From the NCBI RefSeq assembly GCF_020782235.1, contig NZ_JAJGNO010000014.1, forward strand, positions 1 through 64,000: 64,000 bases of DNA. The letters run 5' to 3'. This document shows positions 25,553 through 35,434 of this stretch, piece after piece; within the stretch, counting starts at the first letter, position 1; every line of letters starts with the position of its first letter. Made by a program: the position numbers and the translations under genes. A model generated the notes under the pieces. The model did no database searches, was not told the DNA's origin, and saw only the letters and a list, made by a program, of their open reading frames with translations. The stretch is from Sphingobium naphthae. GTDB lineage: Bacteria; Pseudomonadota; Alphaproteobacteria; Sphingomonadales; Sphingomonadaceae.

Positions 25553-28075
25553 TCAAACCTGCCGCAGCGCGCGGGCGGGACGGACCGAAAGCAAGGGCAA
25601 GGCGCCGGCAAGACCGATGCCCAGCGTCAGCAACGCGCCGGCTGCCAGAGTCGCGAGAACGACATGCCAGTCCGGCGCCCAGGTGAAGTCGAAGATCTGG
25701 ACGATGACGAACCAGGCCGCGATGCTGCCCAATGCCAGCGCGACCAGCGCCAGCAGCGCGGCGAGCAGCCCATATTCGAGCGCCTGCCCGCCGAGCAGCT
25801 GCATCCGGGTGGCGCCCAGCGTCTTGAGGATGACGCTGTCATAGCTGCGCGACTGGCGCGCCGCCGCGATGGCGCCGACCAGCACGGCGATCCCCGCCAG
25901 GATCGCGACCGAGGCGGCGACCAGGATGGCGCGCGACATCTGCGTCAGGATCATGCCCACCTGATCGACCACGTCGCCCACGGCGATGACCGAGACGCCC
26001 GGGAAAGCGGCCAGCAGCGCACGGGTCATGGCGGTGTCGTGGCGCGGGTCCATGGTGATGGTCGCAGCGACGCTGTGCGGCGCGGACCGGAGCGTGACGG
26101 GCGAGAAGACGAGGACATAGTTGAAGCCCATCGTGTCCCAGTTGACCTTGCGCAGGGAGGCGATGCGCGCCTCTATTTCGCGGCCCAGGATCGAAACGGT
26201 CAGCCGGTCGCCGACGCCTATTCCCAGCGTGTCGGCCGCTTCGGCGTCGAGCGATACGAGCGGCGGGCCGCGATAGTCTTTGGGCCACCAGCGGCCGGCG
26301 ACCAGATCGCTGCCTTCGGGCAGCGTGGCGCTGTAGGTGACGCCGCGCTCGCCGCGCAGGAACCAGGCGCCTTCGGGCAGTTGCTCCAGGTCGGCGACGC
26401 GCTGGCCGCCATAGGCGGTGATCGTGCCGCGCAGCACGGGCACGATGTTGAGCTGCGCTTCGGGCGCCTGGCGCAGCGCGATCGCGCGGAAGCGCGCCTG
26501 GTCGGCGGCGGGAATGTCGAGCACGATCTGCGCGGGCGCCTTGTTCGGCACGACCTGCCGGATTTCGGCGTCGAGACTGGTTTCGATGCCCGCCAGAGTG
26601 ACGAACAGGGTGAGCGCGAGGCCGAGAGCGACGATGAGTGCGGCGGTCTGCGCGCCGGGGCGGTGGAGATTGGCGAGCGCAAGCCGCAGCCAGGGGCGCT
26701 TGGGCCGTGGCAGGCGCCGCGCGCCCCACCGAACCGCGATGCCGATCCCCAGCAGTAACAGCAAGACCGCCCCGACCGCGCCCAGGACGGCCGCGGCAAA
26801 GAGCGGATCGCGCGCCGTGCCGAGCGCCAGCGCTACCAGCAGTGCACCGGCCACGCCCATGGCGGCAAGGCTGCGCCGGTCGAGCCCCGAGCGGCTGTCG
26901 ACCGCGCCGCGAAACAGGGCGGCCGCCGGCTGAGTGCGCGCCCTGGCCAATGGCGGGAAGGTGAAGAGAAAGGCGATGAGCAAGCCGTAGAGCGCGCTGG
27001 TGAGGAGCGGCAGCGGGTGCAGACGGAAGCCGGGACTGACGGGCAGCACATCCCCCGCCAGCGCCACGACCAGCGGCGGCAGCGCTGCGCCCGCCAGCAG
27101 GCCCGCGCCGATTCCGAGCAAGGCGACCGCGCCGACCTGCAGCCGGTAGATGCGAGCGATGTCGGCGGCGGTGGCGCCCAGCACCTTGAACGTGGCGATG
27201 CCGCCCCGCTTGCCGGCCAGATAGGAAGCGACGCCATTGCTGACGCCGATGCCCGCGATCACGAGCGCGGCAAGGCCGATCAGCGCGAGAAACTGGCCCA
27301 TGCGTTCGATGAAGCGGTTGGCGCCGGGCGCTGCGCGATCGCGATCCTTGAACGTCCAGCCTTCGCTCGCGCGCGCCTTTTCCCAATCCTTGCGCACGGT
27401 CGCGGCATCGAAGCGCGGGTCCAGGCGAATGCGATATTTGGTCGCGTAGAGGCTGCCCGGCTGAATGAGGCCGGTGCGGCGAAGGCCGTCCATCGACACG
27501 ATCGCGACCGGGCCGAGCGTGAACCCCTCCCCCAGCCGATCCGGTTCGTCGGCGATGATGTCGCTGACGATGAAGCGCGCATCGCCATAGCGCAGCTGCG
27601 CGCCGCGGCCGATGTCCAGCCGTTCGGCCAGCGCTTCGCCGATGACGATGTGGCCGGCATCCAGGGGACGATAGGCGCCATGGCGCAGGGTCAGCGCGCC
27701 ATAGAGCGGATAGGCGGTGTCGACCCCCTTGAGTTCGGTGAGGATCGCGGGCGGCGCGTCCCCCCTGCCCTGCCCGACCCGCTGCGCCATGGCGCGCATG
27801 CGGATCGTTTCGCTGAGCGCGCCGAGCTGGCGGAAAGCCTGTTTGTCGCCAAGGCTCGCCTGGCGCTGGGTCATGCCGATTTCCACATCGCCGCCCAGGA
27901 TCACCCGGCCGCGATCGCGCAATTCCTGTGTGATCGCGCTTGTCAGGCTGCCGATCGCCGCCAGGGTCGCGACCCCCAGGAACAGGCAGAGGAAGAGCAG
28001 GCGCAAACCCCGAAAGCCCAGATGCAGGTCGCGCCGGGCAATGCGCCAGGCGGCGCGCCAGCCAAGGCCGTTCAT
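25553..28075 (-). CDS. ABC transporter permease, YbbP/FtsX family
   Basis: 840 residues with about ten membrane helices and two FtsX-type domains; long periplasmic loops hold MacB-like core sequence (for example LGGDVEIGMTQRQASL). Together with the adjacent YbbA-like ATPase it forms the YbbAP system, a relative of LolCDE that is thought to move lipidic or hydrophobic compounds across the envelope. The ATG at 28075 overlaps the ATPase stop (ATGA). The gene order ATPase-permease divergent from tesA is conserved from E. coli (known), which supports the assignment. Confidence 0.9.
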   Translation of the reverse strand: MNGLGWRAAWRIARRDLHLGFRGLRLLFLCLFLGVATLAAIGSLTSAITQELRDRGRVILGGDVEIGMTQRQASLGDKQAFRQLGALSETIRMRAMAQRVGQGRGDAPPAILTELKGVDTAYPLYGALTLRHGAYRPLDAGHIVIGEALAERLDIGRGAQLRYGDARFIVSDIIADEPDRLGEGFTLGPVAIVSMDGLRRTGLIQPGSLYATKYRIRLDPRFDAATVRKDWEKARASEGWTFKDRDRAAPGANRFIERMGQFLALIGLAALVIAGIGVSNGVASYLAGKRGGIATFKVLGATAADIARIYRLQVGAVALLGIGAGLLAGAALPPLVVALAGDVLPVSPGFRLHPLPLLTSALYGLLIAFLFTFPPLARARTQPAAALFRGAVDSRSGLDRRSLAAMGVAGALLVALALGTARDPLFAAAVLGAVGAVLLLLLGIGIAVRWGARRLPRPKRPWLRLALANLHRPGAQTAALIVALGLALTLFVTLAGIETSLDAEIRQVVPNKAPAQIVLDIPAADQARFRAIALRQAPEAQLNIVPVLRGTITAYGGQRVADLEQLPEGAWFLRGERGVTYSATLPEGSDLVAGRWWPKDYRGPPLVSLDAEAADTLGIGVGDRLTVSILGREIEARIASLRKVNWDTMGFNYVLVFSPVTLRSAPHSVAATITMDPRHDTAMTRALLAAFPGVSVIAVGDVVDQVGMILTQMSRAILVAASVAILAGIAVLVGAIAAARQSRSYDSVILKTLGATRMQLLGGQALEYGLLAALLALVALALGSIAAWFVIVQIFDFTWAPDWHVVLATLAAGALLTLGIGLAGALPLLSVRPARALRQV

Positions 28076-28773
28076 GCCGGTCGATCCGACAGGATGCGTC
28101 CGTCGCGCATTTCGATGATGCGGCCGCACCGCTGCGCCAGCAGGGGATCATGGGTGATGATGAGCAGCGTCGCGCCGGCCGCGCGCTGGCGATCGAACAG
28201 CAGGTCCATGATCGACGCGCCGGTCGCCGCATCGAGATTGCCGGTGGGTTCGTCGGCGAAGAGCAGGGTCGGACGCGGCGCGACGGCGCGGGCAATGGCG
28301 ACGCGCTGCTGCTCCCCGCCCGACAGCTGCGCGGGATAATGATCGAGGCGATGGCCAAGGCCGACCGCGCGCAATTCGTCCGCCGCCCGCGCGAACGCGT
28401 CGGCATGGCCGGCCAGTTCGAGCGGCACGGCGACATTTTCCAGCGCGGTCATGGTGGGCAGCAGATGGAAGGATTGCAGGATGATGCCGATCCGGCCGCG
28501 GCGCGCGCGCGCCAGATCATCTTCCCCCAGCGCGCCGAAATCGACGCCGCCAATGTCCACCTGGCCGCCGCTGGCGCGCTCAAGGCCCGACAGCACCGCC
28601 ATCAGCGAGCTTTTACCCGACCCCGACGCGCCCAATATGGCGACGCTTTCGCCGCGCAGGATGGTGAGGTCCAGCCCTTTCAGGATCGCCACCGGCGCGT
28701 CGCGCGTTCCCAGCTGGAGCGTGACATTCTGAGCGCGGATCGCGATAGTCGCGGGATCGATGGGCGAATGCAT
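28072..28773 (-). CDS. ABC transporter ATP-binding protein, YbbA/LolD family
   Basis: 233 residues: Walker A GASGSGKSSLM near 47, signature LSGGEQQRVAIARAV, Walker B LLFADEPTGNLD and switch LLIITHDP. Partner ATPase of the downstream FtsX-type permease. The start ATG at 28773 (MHSPIDP) gives the normal length; the open frame continues upstream only through tesA. The gene is divergent from tesA with almost no intergenic space, so the two promoters must overlap coding sequence. Confidence 0.91.
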   Translation of the reverse strand: MHSPIDPATIAIRAQNVTLQLGTRDAPVAILKGLDLTILRGESVAILGASGSGKSSLMAVLSGLERASGGQVDIGGVDFGALGEDDLARARRGRIGIILQSFHLLPTMTALENVAVPLELAGHADAFARAADELRAVGLGHRLDHYPAQLSGGEQQRVAIARAVAPRPTLLFADEPTGNLDAATGASIMDLLFDRQRAAGATLLIITHDPLLAQRCGRIIEMRDGRILSDRPA

Positions 28774-28789
28774 GAAGAAGGAGCGTTCC

Positions 28790-29494
28790 TTGGCGGGCAG
28801 GTTGATGCAATATGGGGCGCTGGCGCTGATTGTCCATCTGGCGAGCGGCTGTTCCGACCAGGCGCCGCCCCCTCCCCCGCCGACCAATGCCGCAATCAGC
28901 GCGGAAGGCGCGGCGCCCGCCACGCCCGCGGCCGACAGGAAGCTGGTGGTCGCCTTTGGCGACAGCCTCTATGCCGGCTATAATCTGGACCAGGGCCAGG
29001 GTTTGGCGCCCGTGCTGGAAGCCACGCTGGCCACGCGCGGGGTCAAGGCGCAGGTGGTGAATGCCGGCGTGTCCGGCGACACCACGGCGGCGGGGCGAGC
29101 GCGGCTGGCCTTCACGCTCGACGGATTGCCGCGTACGCCCGACCTGATGCTGGTGGGCCTGGGCGGCAACGACATGCTGCGCGGTTTGTCGCCCCAGGAC
29201 ACGCGCGCCAATCTGGATGCGATCCTGGCCGAAGCGAAGGCGCGCGGGATCAAGGTGATGCTGACCGGGATGCTCGCCTCCCCCAATATGGGGGCGGATT
29301 ATGCCGCCGCCTTCAATAGCATCTACCCCGATCTGGCGCGCAAATATGATGCGGCGCTCTACCCCTTCATGCTGGATGGCGTGCTGGGCGATCAGGCGCT
29401 GCTGCTGCCCGACGGCATCCACCCCAATGCGCAGGGGGTGAAGAGGATCGCCGGGCGGCTGGCGCCGATGGTCGCCGAGGCGCTGGCGCCCTGA
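28790..29494 (+). CDS. tesA: arylesterase / acyl-CoA thioesterase I, lipoprotein (SGNH hydrolase)
   Basis: About 234 residues. SGNH block I FGDSLYAGYNL, block II VVNAGVSGDTTAAG, block III GLGGNDMLRG, block V DGIHPNAQGVKRIA. N-terminal hydrophobic signal ending in lipobox LASGC followed by a Pro-rich linker, so it is a lipoprotein. I propose the TTG at 28790 as start because AGAAGGAG lies six bases before it; the upstream ATGs at 28760 and 28772 would overlap the divergent ATPase gene start and have no comparable site. Usual TesA role is hydrolysis of acyl esters or thioesters in the periplasm. Confidence 0.88.
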   Translation: MAGRLMQYGALALIVHLASGCSDQAPPPPPPTNAAISAEGAAPATPAADRKLVVAFGDSLYAGYNLDQGQGLAPVLEATLATRGVKAQVVNAGVSGDTTAAGRARLAFTLDGLPRTPDLMLVGLGGNDMLRGLSPQDTRANLDAILAEAKARGIKVMLTGMLASPNMGADYAAAFNSIYPDLARKYDAALYPFMLDGVLGDQALLLPDGIHPNAQGVKRIAGRLAPMVAEALAP

Positions 29495-29501
29495 TCCGCC
29501 C

Positions 29502-30515
29502 CTATTCCAGCGGCTCGCCATCCCAGGTTTCGGTGTCGATCTGCGCCTGGGCGGCCTTGGGATAGCGCGGGCCGGAGACGGCTTCGAACGTAAAGAGCGC
29601 GTCGACCGCGGCCAGCGTATCGGCCGAGACGTCGATGGTCAGCGTCGCGAGATCCTCGTCCAGATGGGCAATGCTGGTGGTGCCGGGGATGGCGACGATG
29701 TTGGGGCGGCGCGAGAGCACCCAGGCAAGGCTGAGCTGCGCCATGGTGCAGCCGGCGGCTTGAGCGATGGTCCGGAACCGCGCGGCGAGTTCCAGATTAT
29801 GATCGAGATGCGGCGGGTGGAAGCGCGGCATCGCATGGCGCACATCGCCCTGCGCCACGCCATCAGGCCCCACGCTGCCGGCCAGCACGCCGCGGGCGAG
29901 CGGCGAAAAGGCGACGAAGCCGACATCGAGTGCGACACATGCGTCGAGCACCGCCACTTCGGCATTGCGGGTCCAGGGCGAATATTCGGTCTGCATCGCC
30001 GCGATGGGATGGACGGCATGGGCGCGGCGCAGGGTGGCGGCGGACATTTCCGACAGGCCGATCGCGCCGATCTTCCCCGCCTCGACCGCGCGAGCGAGCG
30101 CGCCGACCGACTCCTCGATCGGGACGTTCGGGTCGAGCCGATGGAGATAATAGAGATCGATATGGTCGACCCGCAGGCGCCGGAGCGAATCCTCCAGCGT
30201 CGCGGTGATGGCCTGCGGCGAGCCATCCAGCCCCCGCTGCCCGTTCTTGCCGCCGAGCACGCATTTGCTGGCCAGCACGAATTCGTCCCGCCAGTCCATC
30301 AGCGTGCGACCCAGCAGTTCCTCATTGGCGCCGAACCCGTAGAGCGCGGCGGTGTCGAAGAAATCGACGCCCCGATCGAGCGCGTGCAGCAGCAGCTTTT
30401 CCGCGTCGCGCGGCTCGGGCCGGGGAAGATAGGCGTGGCTGAGGTTCATGCAGCCAAGGCCGATGGCCGATACGGTGAAGGGACCGATGGAGCGGGGCGA
30501 GGGCGCGACAGTCAT
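29502..30515 (-). CDS. aldo/keto reductase
   Basis: 337 residues of the AKR TIM-barrel family: IGLGCMNLSHAY at the N-terminus, catalytic Asp/Tyr in DFFDTAALYGFGANE, Lys in LASKCVLG, and His in YYLHRLDP. The C-terminal NADPH-binding part is LSRRPNIVAIPGTT. Close in pattern to the YajO/PLR-type oxidoreductases. Substrate unknown. It converges on tesA with only seven bases between the stop codons. Confidence 0.9.
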   Translation of the reverse strand: MTVAPSPRSIGPFTVSAIGLGCMNLSHAYLPRPEPRDAEKLLLHALDRGVDFFDTAALYGFGANEELLGRTLMDWRDEFVLASKCVLGGKNGQRGLDGSPQAITATLEDSLRRLRVDHIDLYYLHRLDPNVPIEESVGALARAVEAGKIGAIGLSEMSAATLRRAHAVHPIAAMQTEYSPWTRNAEVAVLDACVALDVGFVAFSPLARGVLAGSVGPDGVAQGDVRHAMPRFHPPHLDHNLELAARFRTIAQAAGCTMAQLSLAWVLSRRPNIVAIPGTTSIAHLDEDLATLTIDVSADTLAAVDALFTFEAVSGPRYPKAAQAQIDTETWDGEPLE

Positions 30516-30710
30516 GGGCGTGATGTTCCTCTGGCAGATCGGGAAGATGGCTCGCCCATAGCTTCAGGGGGCAGCCGGTTCCAGCAGCCTGTGACGACTT
30601 TCCTATCGATCGGCCGCGCAAAGCTATTGGCCCGACGTCACGACAATCCTGGATAGGCGGCCCATGGCCGGTTCGATCAGACGATGATGCAGGAACCAGT
30701 CGGGCGGAAC

Positions 30711-31832
30711 ATGACAATGAGGAGAGCCGAACTGAAGCCGAAGCCCCTGAAGGTCCATGCCTGGCTGGCGTGCCTGGCTTTCCCGGCCGTCCCCGCCGCC
30801 GCACAGGAAGCACCCGGCGCGGACGAGGATGCGTCGGCGCCGACCATCGCCCGCAGCTTTGGCGACACCGGATTGATGGCGCGGTTCAACAGCAGCGAAC
30901 AATATGGCGCGGTGCAGGCGCGCACCGGCCTTTACACGGCACATGCCAACGTGGCCCAGGCCGGCGGCGTCACGACGGGTTTCAAGGACGATGTCACGAC
31001 ATTGGTCACGCCCGTCAATATGATCATGCCCCTGCGCGGACTGGGGCAGGGAGTGCATGTCAAGCTGGGCTACGCCAACATCCTGTCGCGCGGTTCGGAG
31101 GGTCATGCGACGCAAGTGGACAATGACAGCCAGACGGGGTTGGCGCAGTTGCTGTGGTTGATCGGCGATCAGGCCCTGATCGGCGGCGGCGTGATTCACG
31201 AGGTATCGAATATCGGGCTGCGCCACAATGAAGGCGGGATCACGACCCAGGGGACCGGCGTGCGCGTCGACATGCTGTATCGCTTCGCCTCCAACTGGGG
31301 CGCATCGCTGCGCATTTCCCGGCTTTCCGGCGAAGCCGACAGCAAGATCCCCAATGCGCGCCTGGGCGTCATCGCCAACCGGCAATCGTTCCGCCGCACC
31401 TATAGCGAAGCGTCGGTCGTGGGCACCTATCGCGGCGCGCAGAGCGCCTTTGTGCCCCGTGGCTGGATCATGCGCCCCTCGGCAGCGCTCATCTGGCAAG
31501 ACAGTCGCTTTTCGGCGGGCACGAACAATCTGGGCACAGCAGTGGCGAGCCGCTCCGAACAGTATATGCTGGGTACGGCGACCGTGCGGCTGGAGCAGGA
31601 TGGTTTTGCGCCCTGGCGGGTGCGGAGCTATGGCGAAGCGGGGCTGGAACAGGAATTGCGCAACAACGTGGCGCAGGTCGATGACGATCCCACCAGCCTC
31701 TATATCAAGGCCGGCGCAGCCATGAACATGGGCGGCAAGGGCCGGCTGGACCTCTATGTCGCACGCCGGGACAGCATCAAGGGCAGCTTCCAGTCCACGA
31801 CGGTCAACCTGCTGCTGAGCATGGCCTTCTAG
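30711..31832 (+). CDS. outer-membrane beta-barrel protein, unknown function
   Basis: About 373 residues with a signal peptide (cleavage near PAAAQ) and an all-beta mature part of alternating hydrophobic residues ending with phenylalanine (STTVNLLLSMAF), the signature of a barrel inserted in the outer membrane. I do not recognise a specific family; pieces such as SYGEAGLEQELRNN resemble autotransporter-type barrels without a passenger domain. The start is uncertain: ATGs at 30684, 30711 and 30717 are in frame and none has a strong ribosome site. Divergent from the aldo/keto reductase. Confidence 0.65.
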   Translation: MTMRRAELKPKPLKVHAWLACLAFPAVPAAAQEAPGADEDASAPTIARSFGDTGLMARFNSSEQYGAVQARTGLYTAHANVAQAGGVTTGFKDDVTTLVTPVNMIMPLRGLGQGVHVKLGYANILSRGSEGHATQVDNDSQTGLAQLLWLIGDQALIGGGVIHEVSNIGLRHNEGGITTQGTGVRVDMLYRFASNWGASLRISRLSGEADSKIPNARLGVIANRQSFRRTYSEASVVGTYRGAQSAFVPRGWIMRPSAALIWQDSRFSAGTNNLGTAVASRSEQYMLGTATVRLEQDGFAPWRVRSYGEAGLEQELRNNVAQVDDDPTSLYIKAGAAMNMGGKGRLDLYVARRDSIKGSFQSTTVNLLLSMAF

Positions 31833-31954
31833 GCAAGTGCGCCAGCAGTCGCCGTGGCGAACGGCCTGCACGCATCCGCCATCAAGGATTTCGGTTGGTT
31901 TTGGTCGATCCATCACCCACAATGACGCGGTTCGGCCCTGACGAGGAGGAAAGC

Positions 31955-32863
31955 ATGACTGATTTCGACGCCGGCGCAGCCACGGGCGCTGCCGATTATC
32001 CGCGCAAGGTGCTGGACCTGTTCGACGCCTATGTTCATGGCGCGCTGGATCGGCGCAGCTTCCTCAATCAGTGCGCGGCGCATGTCGGCGGGATGGTTTC
32101 GGCGACCGCCGTGCTGGCGGCGCTCAGCCCGGATTTCGCGCGCGGCCAGGTCATCCCCGCCGATGACGCGCGTGTCGCCACCAGCCGCATCGACATCCCC
32201 TCCCCCCAAGGCCATGGCACCGTGCGCGCCTATGTCGCGCGGCCGGCAGCCAAGGGCGATGCCGACCTGCCGGTCGTGATCGTCGCGCACGAGAATCGCG
32301 GTCTCAATCCCCATATCGAGGATGTCGCCCGGCGGCTGGCGCTGGAGGGGTTCATGGCGGTCGCGCCGGACGCGCTGACGACGCTGGGCGGCTATCCCGG
32401 CGACGAGGACAAGGCGCGAGAGATGTTCGCAACGCTGGACCGGGCGAAGATCGGTGAGGATTTCGTCGCTGCGGCGAACCATGCGCGGACCATGCCGGGC
32501 AGCAACGGCAAGCTGGCGGCGACGGGTTTCTGCTTTGGCGGCGGGATCGCCAATCTGCTGGCGACGCGCCTGCCGGACCTGCGCGCCGCCATCCCCTTTT
32601 ACGGCAGTCCGCCGCCGCTGGAAGACGTCCCCGCAATCAAGGCGCAACTGCTGATCCATTATGCGGGCAACGACACGCGCGTCAATGCGAGCTGGCCGGA
32701 TTACAAGGCTGCGCTGGACAAGGCCGGCATCGACTATCAGGTCTTCATCTACGAGGGCGTCGAACATGGTTTCAACAACGACACCACGCCGCGCTTCGAC
32801 AAGGAAGCCGCCGCGCTGGCGTGGAGCCGGACGCTGGAGCTGCTGCGGCGCACCCTGAACTGA
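31955..32863 (+). CDS. dienelactone hydrolase family protein
   Basis: 302 residues of the PF01738 alpha/beta hydrolase family. The nucleophile is the cysteine of GFCFGGGIANLL, with the acid in HYAGNDTRVN and the histidine in EGVEHGFNND, the Cys-Asp-His triad of dienelactone hydrolase. Residues 30-70 contain DRRSFLNQ followed by a moderately hydrophobic stretch, as in the subgroup with an N-terminal Tat-like leader. Start at 31955 has GAGGAGGAAA upstream. The substrate is not known; nothing next to it belongs to a chloroaromatic pathway. Confidence 0.86.
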   Translation: MTDFDAGAATGAADYPRKVLDLFDAYVHGALDRRSFLNQCAAHVGGMVSATAVLAALSPDFARGQVIPADDARVATSRIDIPSPQGHGTVRAYVARPAAKGDADLPVVIVAHENRGLNPHIEDVARRLALEGFMAVAPDALTTLGGYPGDEDKAREMFATLDRAKIGEDFVAAANHARTMPGSNGKLAATGFCFGGGIANLLATRLPDLRAAIPFYGSPPPLEDVPAIKAQLLIHYAGNDTRVNASWPDYKAALDKAGIDYQVFIYEGVEHGFNNDTTPRFDKEAAALAWSRTLELLRRTLN

Positions 32864-32878
32864 ACGCGCGGCGGCCGG

Positions 32879-34036
32879 TCAGCGGACGAAGGTGATGCTG
32901 ACCGGCTTTGGCGTTGGCGTGCGGCGCCCGGTATCGGTCAGGCGGCCGGAGCGGCGATCCACCGCGAAGATGCTGATCCAGTCCGATCGTTCATTGGCAA
33001 CCAGCATCCAGCGGCCGTCGGGGTGCAGGGTAAAGCCCCACGGCACCTCTCCGCCCGCATCGATCCGCTGAAGGAAGGACAATGTTCCTTCCTTCGGGTC
33101 CACGGCGAACACCACGATGCGGTTTTCGGCACGATTGCCGGCATAGACGAACCGGCCGTCGGCGCTGACGAGGATTTCCGAAGCGCTGCTGGCGCCTTCA
33201 TGATCCGGGGCGTCGGTGGCGATGGTCTGAACGGGGTCGAGCCGCCCGTCGCGAGCGTGCCAGCGCAGCACCTGCACATCGGCCGTCAGTTCGTTCACCA
33301 GATAGAGAAAGCGGCCATTGGGCGCAAAGGCGATATGGCGTGGGCCGCTGCCGGCCGCAGCCACGAAATGCCGCGCCGTTTCGGCAGGTTCCGTGTGGAT
33401 CGCATGCTTGCGTCCGTCGAAGGGATAGACGAACAGGCGGTCAGCGCCAAGATCGGCCACCAACACGAAGCGACCGGTCGGATCGACCAGGACGCTGTGC
33501 GCGTGCGGCTTGGCCTGTCGGCGATGCGGGCCGGACCCGCTGGCCGCGACGAGGGAAACCCGGTCGCCGAGACGGCCGTCGCTCAGGATGGGAAAGCTCG
33601 CAACCGATCCGCCGGCATAATTGGCCGCAAACAAGGTCATCGAACGGGGATCGAGAGTCAGATAGGTGGTCCCGCCGCCACCGGCATCGACTTCGTTGAG
33701 GCGAGTGAGCGCTCCTGTCGCGGGATCGACGCGATAGGCGATGACGCTGCCATTGCGCGTCCCATCATTGCCATCCTCGTTCGCGGCGTAGACGATGGGC
33801 AGGCGCGGATGACGGACGATCCAGGTGGGACGCGGCACCGCCGCGACCGTTCCGATCATCGCCAGGTCGCCGGACCGGGCATCGAAGCGGCCCGCCCTGA
33901 TTTCGGGTCCGTGCATGCCGACATAGACCAGGTCCGATGGAGCCGGCGCCGCAGACGCGCCGCCGGCGACGGCCAGAAGCATCAGCAAGGCGCTCCAGCG
34001 TGGCTTATGCGTCCCTGTTTTCATGTTGCCCGCCAT
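32879..34036 (-). CDS. lactonase family beta-propeller (6-phosphogluconolactonase-like), secreted
   Basis: 385 residues of the PF10282 seven-bladed propeller family, with a signal peptide (cleavage around GASAAPAP). Repeats include LPIVYAANEDGNDGTRNG, RFVLVADLGADRLFVYPFD and RFVYAGNRAENRIVVFAVD, and the family ending WMLVANERSDWISIF. Cytoplasmic members are phosphogluconolactonases; exported members have no settled substrate. Either the ATG at 34036 (two bases after AGGAGG) or that at 34024 (14 bases after) may be used. It converges on the dienelactone hydrolase gene. Confidence 0.83.
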   Translation of the reverse strand: MAGNMKTGTHKPRWSALLMLLAVAGGASAAPAPSDLVYVGMHGPEIRAGRFDARSGDLAMIGTVAAVPRPTWIVRHPRLPIVYAANEDGNDGTRNGSVIAYRVDPATGALTRLNEVDAGGGGTTYLTLDPRSMTLFAANYAGGSVASFPILSDGRLGDRVSLVAASGSGPHRRQAKPHAHSVLVDPTGRFVLVADLGADRLFVYPFDGRKHAIHTEPAETARHFVAAAGSGPRHIAFAPNGRFLYLVNELTADVQVLRWHARDGRLDPVQTIATDAPDHEGASSASEILVSADGRFVYAGNRAENRIVVFAVDPKEGTLSFLQRIDAGGEVPWGFTLHPDGRWMLVANERSDWISIFAVDRRSGRLTDTGRRTPTPKPVSITFVR

Positions 34037-34177
34037 AGCCTCCTATCCCGCTCCTGCTTGCAGGCCGATGTCGCATGAGCGCATGGGGTGACGCTATAAA
34101 AAGCCGGGCGGGCGCCATCAAATCTCACGCGCCGGCCACTCGACCGCCGTCACGCTCGCTGATAGCGCGGCGGCACG

Positions 34178-35425
34178 ATGACCGCCCCGCGTCACCCCTT
34201 CGCCTATCGCGATTTCCGCTATCTTTGGATGGCGCGCGTGTGCGCCATGCTGGCCCATAGTGGCCTGGTGGTTGCGCTGGGCTGGGCCGTCTATGACGAG
34301 GCGCGACTTTCCATGGGCATTGGCGCGGCTGCCTTGCGGTTGGGCCTGATCGGCCTCGTCCAGTTCCTGCCGATCCTGCTGCTGAGCCCGGTCACGGGGC
34401 TGGCCGCCGACCGGTTCGATCGTCGCCAGGTCGTCCGCCTGGCGCTGCTGGGCCAATTCCTCTGTCCGGCGGCCTTGACGCTGATGGAGATGGGGCCGGG
34501 ACAGACCCTCTATGCTCTTTACGGCGCGGCCGCCCTGTTCGCGGCGGCGCGGGCTTTCTACATGCCGGCGATGAACGCCCTGCCTGCCGCCCTGGTGCCG
34601 CGGGAAACATTGCCGCAAGCCATCGCGTTCAGTGCCATCGCGGGTCGTGTCGGGGGCATTCTGGGACCAGTGCTGGGCGGGTTCGCCTATGCAGGGGGCG
34701 CGGTCTGGGCATTCGCCCTATGCGCAGCGCTGCTGGCGACCGCGATCTTGCTGCAGTTTCAAATCCGGCCGATCGTGCAGCGACCGATCCAGGGAGACAG
34801 GCGCGCGCTGGCACAGATGATCGAGGGATTTCATTATGTGATGGGCAATCGGCTTCTGCTCGGCGCGATCAGCCTGGACATGTTCGCCGTGCTGCTGGGC
34901 GGCACCAATGCGCTGCTGCCCATTTTCGCGCGCGACATATTGCATATGGGTCCCGAAGGTCTGGGCGCCTTGCGCGCGGCCGCCTCCACGGGCGCGCTGA
35001 CCATGGCGGGCTGGCTGTCCTGGCGACCCGTGCGCGACAATGTCGGGAGGAAGATGCTGGTCGCCGTCGCCATCTACGGCATTGCCACCATCGGCTTCGG
35101 CCTGTCGCGCACGCTGATCCTGTCCCTTCTGTGCCTGATCGTCCTGGGCGCCGCCGACATGGTGTCGGTCTATATCCGCCAGTCGCTGGTGCAGATCGCC
35201 ACGCCCGACGATCGGCGCGGCCGCGTGGGCGCGATCTCCGGACTGTTCATCGCCGGATCCAACGAGCTGGGCGAAATGGAGTCGGGCGTGGCGGCCGCCT
35301 TGCTGGGTCCGGTGGGCGCCGTGCTGCTGGGAGGAGCGGGCGCGATCCTGCTCGCCGGGCTCTGGGCACGCCTGTTCCCCGAACTTCCCGCCGCCCGACG
35401 GTTTGAGCAGGTCGACGCGAACTGA
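34178..35425 (+). CDS. MFS transporter, EntS-like (MFS_3) family
   Basis: 415 residues, about twelve membrane helices. The N-terminal FRYLWMARVCAMLAHSGLVVALGWAVYD and the loop GLAADRFDRRQVVRLAL are of the MFS_3 type that includes the enterobactin exporter EntS. Export of the siderophore made by the ent operon is possible, but the gene lies 18 kb away and has no visible Fur site, so this is only a suggestion. It converges on the LysR gene with a nine-base gap. Confidence 0.85.
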   Translation: MTAPRHPFAYRDFRYLWMARVCAMLAHSGLVVALGWAVYDEARLSMGIGAAALRLGLIGLVQFLPILLLSPVTGLAADRFDRRQVVRLALLGQFLCPAALTLMEMGPGQTLYALYGAAALFAAARAFYMPAMNALPAALVPRETLPQAIAFSAIAGRVGGILGPVLGGFAYAGGAVWAFALCAALLATAILLQFQIRPIVQRPIQGDRRALAQMIEGFHYVMGNRLLLGAISLDMFAVLLGGTNALLPIFARDILHMGPEGLGALRAAASTGALTMAGWLSWRPVRDNVGRKMLVAVAIYGIATIGFGLSRTLILSLLCLIVLGAADMVSVYIRQSLVQIATPDDRRGRVGAISGLFIAGSNELGEMESGVAAALLGPVGAVLLGGAGAILLAGLWARLFPELPAARRFEQVDAN

Positions 35426-35434
35426 CGCCGGGCG

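Noticed and set aside
25839-28436. Alternative long frame on the same strand as the FtsX-type permease
   Set aside because: Arg-rich, with no membrane segments; the permease frame has the helices and motifs and fits the overlap with the ATPase gene.
34178-35425. Calling the MFS_3 gene entS
   Set aside because: Family match only; it is 18 kb from the ent operon, without a Fur site, and next to unrelated genes.
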